Shown: positions 39,601-48,600 of the stretch, piece by piece
Layout: each line of letters starts with the position of its first letter
Numbering within the stretch: position 1 is the first letter of the stretch
Virus record (IMG/VR): IMGVR_UViG_3300032180_000385
Coordinates: 1-64,000 of that record
Length of the DNA stretch: 64,000 nt
DNA from: a virus
Reading direction: 5' to 3' (one strand)
Notes under the pieces: generated by a model
What the model saw: the letters and a program-made list of their open reading frames with translations, nothing else
The model's database searches: none
What the model was told of the DNA's origin: nothing
Made by a program: the position numbers and the translations under genes

Positions 39601-42600
39601 TTTATGCAGGACGTCCGGCCCAAATTTATTCTCTAGCTTCTTCCGGGCATTCTTGTTGATCACGAACTCGCCGGGAGTCAGCAGCGCTGGCACTGTATCG
39701 CCACTGCCGCTACCGGGAACATGACCGCCCTTAGCGTAAGTAAATTCGAAGCTCAGGCCGAACGGAAGCGAAACGTGGACATGATGGCCGGTAAGCGCAT
39801 TGTTAATAACATTGAAGAGAGTATTGCCGAGACCCGCGAGCCCGCTGATAGCCTCATCCCAGAGGTGCGCGGCCTCATGGCGCATCCCGTCGAAGATGAC
39901 CGCGCCTTCCTGAAGGGCGGTGCTCACCAGCCCGCTGAGCCCGCTGATCGCCTCGTCCCAGAGATGGGCACCTTCATGACGCATCCCGTCGAAGATGACC
40001 GCGCCTTCCTGGATAGCGTTGTTCACCAGCCCGCTGAGCCCGCTGATCGCCTCGTCCCAGAGATGGGCACCTTCATGACGCATCCCGTCGAAGATGACCG
40101 CGCCTTCCTGGATAGCCCTGTTCACGAGGCCGTTGAGCCCGCTGATCGCGTCGTCCCAGAGATGTGCGCCCTCGTGCCGCGCTCCGTCGAAGACCACGGC
40201 CATCTCGTGCGGGAAAGAGTCACCGATCGCGTGCACGAACCGGTTATGGAACCCCTGGGCGATGATGCTCCAGAAACCGTCGAACAGCTTCAGCGTGTTG
40301 GACAGGAATCCCTTCAGGTCGCTGCCCTTGCTCCCGACGAAGAAATCGTAGATCTTGTCGGCGACGTCGTGCTGGAATCCAGTGAAGACCCCAGCCCACG
40401 CCGTATGGAACACTCCGCCGATCGTTTTGCTTGAACTGCCCAGGGCTCCGACGACCGAGTTCGGGTCACGCGGACCGCCCTGCCCGGAATCTGACGTCCG
40501 GTGACCGGTAAAGAACCCTGTCACGGCATTGGCACCGCCAACAGAGATATTCGCCGCGCCCTGCCTAGTGAACAGCAGGTTGGCGATCGGCTGGAACCAG
40601 CCGGGGACCGTTTTGTTGTACGTTGCCAAGTTAGACGCCTGCGTTGGCTTGCCCACCACAGCATTGCTGACGCGACCGAGCACCTGACCGATGATCGCGG
40701 CGATAAGTGCAGTCCCGCCCGCGCCCCGCAGCAGCCCTTCCCCGCCCGCTCCTTCAGCTCCCCCGCCTGCCTTGCCGAACAAGCCCTTGAACCAGGTGCC
40801 AAACCGGGAGAAGAAGCCACCGGCCGCCAGCTCGCCGCCCTGCACGACATCGGATGTGCCGCGGGCACCGGGGATGCCAGTGGGCGGGCCGAACTTGCCC
40901 CCAGTCGCTGCTCCGGCTGTTTCTTCAGTCGCAACAGTCGCTCCGCCCGAAACCAGCGCTTCCCTGATCATAGCTGCGGCACTAGTGCCTCCTTCCTCGA
41001 ACGCCGTTCTCATCAGGGCAGCTGCGTTTGAACCATCAACTTTCCCGCCGAGAAGACCACCGGTAAGCCTACCCAGAAGACTGCTACCGCTGAGAGCTTT
41101 GAAAAGGCTAGTAACACCAGTGAATTTCAGCAGTGCAATACCAGCAAGCGTGACCGCGATGCTCTCCAGAAATAGTTTGCCAGCCGTGTTCTTACTGATG
41201 TCCTTGACCCAGCCAGCGAAAAGGTTCAGCCCGTGCATAAGCGGAATGCCAACAACATCGATGATCTGCTTCAGGTTAAGCCGCAGGCTCTGGATCGTAT
41301 CCGAAAAGCTGCTGGTGCCTGGTTTGGCGGCAGTCGTTGCCTTTCCCAGGTTCAGCGTGTAATTTGCCAGGTCATTAACGTACTTCGCGGCGTCCGGCCC
41401 GTAGATGCCTACTGATTTCAGGTCGGCGAGAAGCTGTACGCGATCCTTGCTGGCTGCGGCCTTATTGCCTTTTCCAAGGTCCGTAGTAAACTTAGCAAGA
41501 GCTGTCTGCACCTTACCGGTACTGCCAACGAGGGCCTGCTGCGCCGGAGTCAGGTCGGATTGCAAGGTATGCGCGAGCGCGGCGGCCTTGCCCGTCAGGT
41601 TGCTGTTGCCGATGGTGACCGCGTTCTGATTCCCCTGAAGTTTAGTCAGGCTGCCACCCATCTGGCTGATCCAGTTCGTCGCCTGCTGGAAGGTAGTTAC
41701 GTACGGAGCGGCCCGTTGCACCCAGGAAACTACCTCAGCTTGCCAGGTCTTGTTGTTTCCGGCGGCCGTAACCATCGCCGCACCCGTATCAGCGATAGAA
41801 CTCGTCAACTGTGGACCGGAGGCTCCTGCCTTCATGTTGGCGTCGACGAGAGAGTTAGCGTTGGTCAACAGCGACTGAAAATCAGTGTTCACTGTGTCGT
41901 AGGTGCTCGTGCCAGACGCAATGTCCGTGTTGAAAGTCTTCATGCTCTGGCCGAAGGTAGCCATCGACGTCTGGGTGCCAGTAACGATGCCGTACCAAGT
42001 GTCCCAGGCGCTCGTCAAGTTGTTAATCGCTGTCACCTGGTCGTTGGCAGTTACCGACAGCACGTTCATGTCGCTGCCGACCATGCCCATCGTCTGGCCC
42101 ATGTTCAGGTAACCGGTTACCAGGGACGCGATCATTTGCATGGAGGTAGCCCACGCTTTGTTGTCCGCATTGGTGAAATCAGATACCTTGACTCCGGCTG
42201 TCTGTGCCAACTGCATTGCTGCGGGCAGACTGATTCCGTAGAGCTTCGAAATCTGAACAAGGCGCTCGGATTCAAGGGTGAAGTCCCCGAGGAGTTGCTG
42301 ACGCGACTGGCCGAGCGTTCTCGCATCAGCGCTGCCCGACGCTACTGCCTGCCGCCATGCGGCGGTAACATTCTTCAGCGAATTTTCTGTCGTGCTGAGC
42401 ATAGTAATGGGTGTCGAATTAGCAACGGCTGCAATTTGCGCGGATGCGTACTTCTGCATGGCATCCTGTGCCTTGACAGCCCAGACAACTACGGCAGCCA
42501 GTGCTGCTGCGATAAAGATGGCACCGCTTACCGCAGCCGGACCGAGTCCTTTCAGGACTTCACCAAATCTGGCGATCCGGCCACCCAGTGCTTCAAACAT

Positions 42601-45600
42601 CGGTCCAACGACAGCCCAGCCTTTAGCCGCTGCGAGCCCGATGCCAAGACGTTCAACCAAATTCAAAAGGGCAGTAGCAGCAAGTCCGCTCCAGGCGTAG
42701 AGGGCATGCAGCCCGATTGCCCAGGCTGCCAGGGCGCCGCCAAACGGCGTATGGATAAAGTCAGCGACTACTCGAAACAGCTTGGTGACAGCGACGCCGA
42801 TTCCTAGCATAATCTCAGCAATATGCGTTCGCTGGGTGATCCCGGCCAGAGCCCCCAGGAGCGCTCCAAGGTTAGCAAACGCTGTTGCCAGACCGGCGAT
42901 GTCGCGCTGTCCCATCTTGATAAAGTTTGACAGGCCGGTACCAGAGCTGGCTTTATTCATGTCCACGGCAATGCGGGCGGCTGTCCTGTCTAGTGCCGTT
43001 CCGGTGTCCGTGATCAGCTTTTGCATCACACCGCCACTCTTGCTGGCCATTGCGGTGAGCGCACTTCCGTATAGTTCGAATACCTGCGGGCGAACTTGAT
43101 CCTGCAGCGCACTGAAAGAATTACCTAGTGAACTTACCTTTGTCGTAACGCCACCTGCTTGAGCGCCTAGCTTCTGAAGACTACCGCCTGCCGACACCAC
43201 CATGAAATTCATCTGCGTGCCCATAGCCGTCGTCACAGTACCCAGATTTTTCACATATGTGGTAACCTGCGTAACCGCATCTTTGGCAGCAAGAGCAAAT
43301 CCGCCGAGACCGAGCGCCAGCGTAGCCAGCGCCGGAATCCAGACGGCAAAAATTTCAACAGCCAGTTCCATGGCGATATGCCAGAGCTTGACGCTTTTCG
43401 CCGCACCATTAAATGCCTGAACCTGCTGCTGCATCCAGCCGAACCAGCCACCCGCACCCTTTGTGAGGAACGGGGTAATACCACCTCCGCCGGCTGCACC
43501 TGCCGCACCTGCTGCAGCGGCTGCAAGAACTCCACCCCCTCCACCGCCCTTGCCCCCGCCTGCACTCCCAGCCATAGTAGTGGCCATGACGGAACGCAAT
43601 CTCCCGTACGCAGAGGCGAGATCTTTCACCCGGGCGATGTCTCCGGCGGTAGCCTTACTGAGGTCTATACTAGCTATATCTTTCAGTTCATCCTGAAGTC
43701 TTATCGCTTCGACAGCAATATCAGCTAGTACCCTCTTGGCGGAATCGCTGTCAACATGAGTTGCAAGGCTTATCAGGGTTTCCTTTATCTTCTTCGACTC
43801 AGCATCAAGCATAAATAGCTTATTCATCGCCTCCGTAATGTCAATATTAGCGGCTGCGGTCTGCGGTGCAAGAAACTTCTGATATTCTTTAAGTGCAGCT
43901 TCCTGAAGTTTGCCGAGATCATTCCAGTCTTTCGTCATTTTCCGGGCTAGGTCATCCCAGGCTTTCCGCTGGTCCGCGTCAAACTTAAGATTATCCTTAT
44001 TAGCGGACGCTTGCAGCTTACTGAGATCATTCCAGTCTTTTGTCATTTTCCGGGCTAGGTCATCCCAGGTCTTCTGCTGATCCGCACCACCAGCAGCGCC
44101 ACTCGCCGTATGCGCGGCTTTGACCCGCTTCAGTTCCTTTTCTGCCTGACTTAGCAGGGTTACCATCCGGATAACAGTGTCCGCCGCTGCCGCCTGGCTC
44201 ATGAGGTCGACAGTCGACTGCTTCATCTCATTCGATAGCTTGCTCTGCTCAATCCGGAGAATCATGGCCTGAGCAGCAGAATAACCGGCCTTCTCACCGA
44301 GATCAGACGTTGCAGCGTCAAGTTCCTTTAGTTTTGCTATCATATCAGCAGGAATAATAGTATTAAGCGGTTCGAATGCCTTTGCTGACTTTGCTGCCTG
44401 CGCTGCTGTTGCCGCCATAGTCGCGCCCAGTCCGCCGGTACTATCGGCTGCGGCATCTGCTGCCTTTTCCTGTACTTTTTCCGCAGCAGCAGCCAGGTAC
44501 TCAGCCGCAGCCATCCCGCCTATCGCAGCGGTGGTGACAGTATATCCCTTATCAGCATAACCCCTAACGCCACCCTGACTTGACTCCCCGTATCCCTTGG
44601 CGTAAATAGCCCGGACGCGCTCAACCTCAGCAGCAGTCGTTTCAACTGTGTTCTTGAGCTTACCCCACTTACTAATTTGCAAGGTGATCGAAGTGTCCGC
44701 TGCTGCCGTTACCCGCTGATACTCCTGAAGGAAGCCTTTGCCCGTACCTACTTTCTCCGTCCAAGTGACTAGCTCCGCTGTTGCTTTCTCCATCGCCGGT
44801 GCCAGATTAACTTCCGGGGTGATCTTTGGCTTTTCCGTTGCGATTTTTTCGTCGAGCGCTGCTGCTTCCGCTAGTGCCGGTTTTTCATCAAGCTTCGGAG
44901 TAACAACCGGCGTATCAGCTTGATTGAAAGCAGCTTTCGCAGCCGTAGCAGCCTCTTTACTGCCATTCTCTATCGCCGTCCTGAACTCCCGGGTCGCGGC
45001 TTCCTTATTTACAGTTAGCGGCACCGCGACGGGCTTCATGACCTCCCCTACCCGGGCCTTAGCCGCCGTCATCATCATGTCCTGATACAGCTTATCGCGT
45101 GCTGCTTCCGACATCTTCGGCTCAACAGGCACCTCGACTGGCTTACTGATCTTCGCGTCAAGCGCTGCCACCTCCGCCGTCGCCGGTCCCAGATCAACCT
45201 TCGGCTGAATGAATTCTTGCGACGATACTCGGTGCTTGTATTCCCCGCCGACAAACATGGCCTGCTGCCGCTGAAGATCTGTCAATGTCTGCTGGTTATG
45301 CTGCGGGACAAGGTTAACTTTCTGATCCCGGTAAAGCTGGACTAGTGCTGCATCTAGATTCTTAACACCACTGAGCGCCGCCCGCAGATCCGTCAGGTTG
45401 ATGTATCCTCCGGGCCTGTCCCCGCCTGCGGTTGCCATACTGCGGATCGTGGTCATAATCAGCTTGTCGAGCGCCATAACTTCCGTCATGGCCGGAGCCG
45501 TGTCCGCAGTAATCGACACCTCGGGCTTCTCTGCTTCTATAGCTTTGTCAAGCGCTGTGCATTCTGCCATGGCAGGAGCTGTGTTCAGTTCGGGGGTAAC

Positions 45601-48600
45601 GACGGGCTTAGCTGCGGTAAGAGCAGCCTGAAATTTTTCCTGAACCTTGCGCATAAGAGCGGATGACTCGAAAGCTGCAAGGAACTCATTTATATCCGGA
45701 ACAGCTTCGACAGGAACGGTTAGCTTAGTACTACTCCATTGTGCGCCAAGTGCCTGTGCGGCGGCAAGATTAGCATCCTCAACTTCTGTTCTATAGGTAT
45801 CAAAAAATTTCTTCTGTGCCTTCGTCAGCGGAACCGTGATCGCCTCAGCAGTTGCGTCACCCGCACCCTTCATCGTTGTCCGGACCTTGTCGGCAAACCC
45901 GGTTAGCGCTGTCTCCGACTCTTCTATGCTCGGCCCGAGATCAACCGGTATCTCAACAGGATTGGCCTTCACCTCCGCAACAGCCGCGGTAACAGCCGTT
46001 GCGACCTCCGGCATGACCTTCGACGTGTCCGCAGTGAACGGAACGCTTGCCGCCGCCGCCGCTGCCGCCTCTTGCGCGGCCTTCTTCAGCCTGGCTTTCA
46101 TCACCATGTCGGCCTGCTTCTCCGACAGCCCGGCCGCGATCAGCTCCGGTATCCCTCCCGCGACGGGCTTGTACTCTTCCCGCCCGACCGACATCTGCAC
46201 GCTCTTCATAAAGTCGGCCATATTGGCTTTAACCGGGATTGTCCGGCTCTGAGTTATCCGCGCCATCTCCGCCTGGATCTCGGCTTCGCTGAACTTAGCC
46301 TTCATTTCGACTGGATGAGCTGCAATCTCGGCATCCGCCACCGCGACTACCTTAGCTACCTCCGGGGTAATCACCGTTGTGTCTGTCTTGATTTGTTCCA
46401 CAATCGGATTAGCCGCTGCCCAGGCGCTTGCTGCTTTTTTCGCTTTATCTAGATCATCATCCAGGTCTTCCAGGTAGTCAGCCGCAGGCCGAACAGATAC
46501 CGTAGCAATAATCTTATAACCGGTTTTTGATGCATAGCTACCAGAACTTGGGTAGGCTGACGCATGAGGGGCATTATCTGCCGGATTTACGGGGGCGACC
46601 TGGTACGTATATCGACCAAGCAGGTTAGCCGCATTTGGTTTCTCATTAGCCCACGCCAGTCCGCTCCTACCGGGGTTAATGATATCTCCGACATCTAGCT
46701 TCGCATTAGTTGCGTGAAACAGGTCCTTTACCTCAGTGACGGCAGCAGTGGCCTCTGAGATAATTTTTTCTGTGTCAAGTTCTACCGGAATTTTAGTGTT
46801 CCTGTACTTAGCCTTTATGGCGGCTAGCTGCGCCTCAATCGGATCTTTATTTATATCTGGCGTGAACTCCATCTTCATCGACTTCATAATCTCGGCGACC
46901 GACTTGTCCGGCACCGGTACTGCGTTCTCCGGCTTATACAGGACCTGAGTAGCGCCCTTAAATACATCCTTCGAAGGGACGTCGAACGACCGGACAACGA
47001 AACCAAGCTCTTTCAGCTTAGGCAGCCATTCATCAAACCAGGTGTTCAACTGCTTCATGTCCTCGAATGCGCTGCGAGCACCTTCGCTGAAAAGCTTTAT
47101 TGCCTTGTCTTCACTGACGATGTTTCCAAGAAGCGAGTCTTCCCAGACAGGAGGGTGCTCCCAATCTCGGGCGTTGTGCGTTGATGGTGCCGTCTCGGAC
47201 ACGCCAGGACTGCCCGCGTACGGCCCCCTGCCGGTCTCTGCATGCTCAACGCGGAAGATGCGAGTCATCTCCTGCTTTACTGCGGCTTCAGCAGCTTTGT
47301 CCATAACAGGCTCAACCGTAACCGGCAGGGCTTCAAGGTGAATATTCCGAACGCCCTCAATAATTTGATCTTTAAGTACCTTAAACGGCTGATTTCTCGG
47401 GAAGGTAAATTCATGTGCGTCGTCCGGGAGATCCCCCAGGGCTATACTCTGCCTATTCAGGGCCTTGACTCCCGGTCCTGCAGTAATTTTCATCAAGGTG
47501 GTGCCGAATGTTTTTGCTACATCCTCCGACACTGCGGCGCTAGTGTAGCCCTTATCCTGGATTATCTGACCGGTCTTACTCCCAACACTACCGAGAATCT
47601 CATCAGGCTTATTAACACCCCGAAACAAAGTAACCTGCTGAGTAAAATCTGATACTTTATTAATCAGGGAGTCAATATCTGAGACAATACTAGCAACACC
47701 ATTATCCTGAGTACTTCCAGCACCCCCGACTGATAGACCCCTTAGTTGATCCTGTATTGTCTTGAAAGACCACTCGTAATACCTTTTCATAGCAAACAGG
47801 TCGTCTTCAGTCGTGCTGCTAGGAGTCCCTTCGCTGGACTTAGCTAGTTTCATTCCTGACAAAGCCTGCTTCATCTCCCGGGAGGCATCCCTGAACTCCC
47901 CAGCAGACATCTGCACGCTTCGCATAAAGTCGGCCATTGACGATCCAGCGCTCGCGGTCGGGCCAGGCCCTGCAACCCCCGCTCCCGCAACCCCCGCTCC
48001 CTCAAGCCCAGAAGAATCAACCCGGATCTTGACCGTCCGGTCCCGGGTGACGATCTTCAGCATCTCTTCGGCCACATCGATCGAACGGTCATCCAGGTCG
48101 GCCCGTATCCTCACCATGCGCTCGGCGGTCAGCGCGTCCAGTGCCGCCTGCGCCGCAGCCGAGTCCAGGACGACGTCGATCTCAAGGTCCTGTCCCGGCG
48201 GGAGTACGAGCTTTCCAACGTCAAACGTCACCGGAATCTGGGTAGTAAGGCTGCGAAGCTCCGCCAGCTTCCGGTCCAGATCAGCCGTGTTGATATCGAT
48301 GCTCAGGTAGTCGGACAGACCGGTTTGCGCGATCAGCTTCTTGATCAGCATGAGCTGGCTGCGGATCTTCGACTGAGGCACGTTAACATCAGCGAAGTCC
48401 GCCAGGCCAGACTGGGCTGCCAAAGTCTTCAGCTTCGCGAACGCCGCAGGAGCGCCCTCAACATTGACGCCGACATCAACCGTCCGGTCCGCCGTCAGGG
48501 CATTCAGCTCCGTTTTCGCCGCCGTCACAGAACCAGGCTTCAGGTAAAACTCGACCGGAATATCCGCCACGACATCCTGAGTAACGGCGGCAACCTTAAC

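Noticed and set aside
39721-40434. A 237-residue + strand frame with HPVEDDRAFL repeats
   Set aside because: Antisense shadow of the 99-bp repeats in the tape measure gene.
41560-42807. A 415-residue + strand frame
   Set aside because: Antisense shadow of the tape measure gene without ribosome site or protein features.
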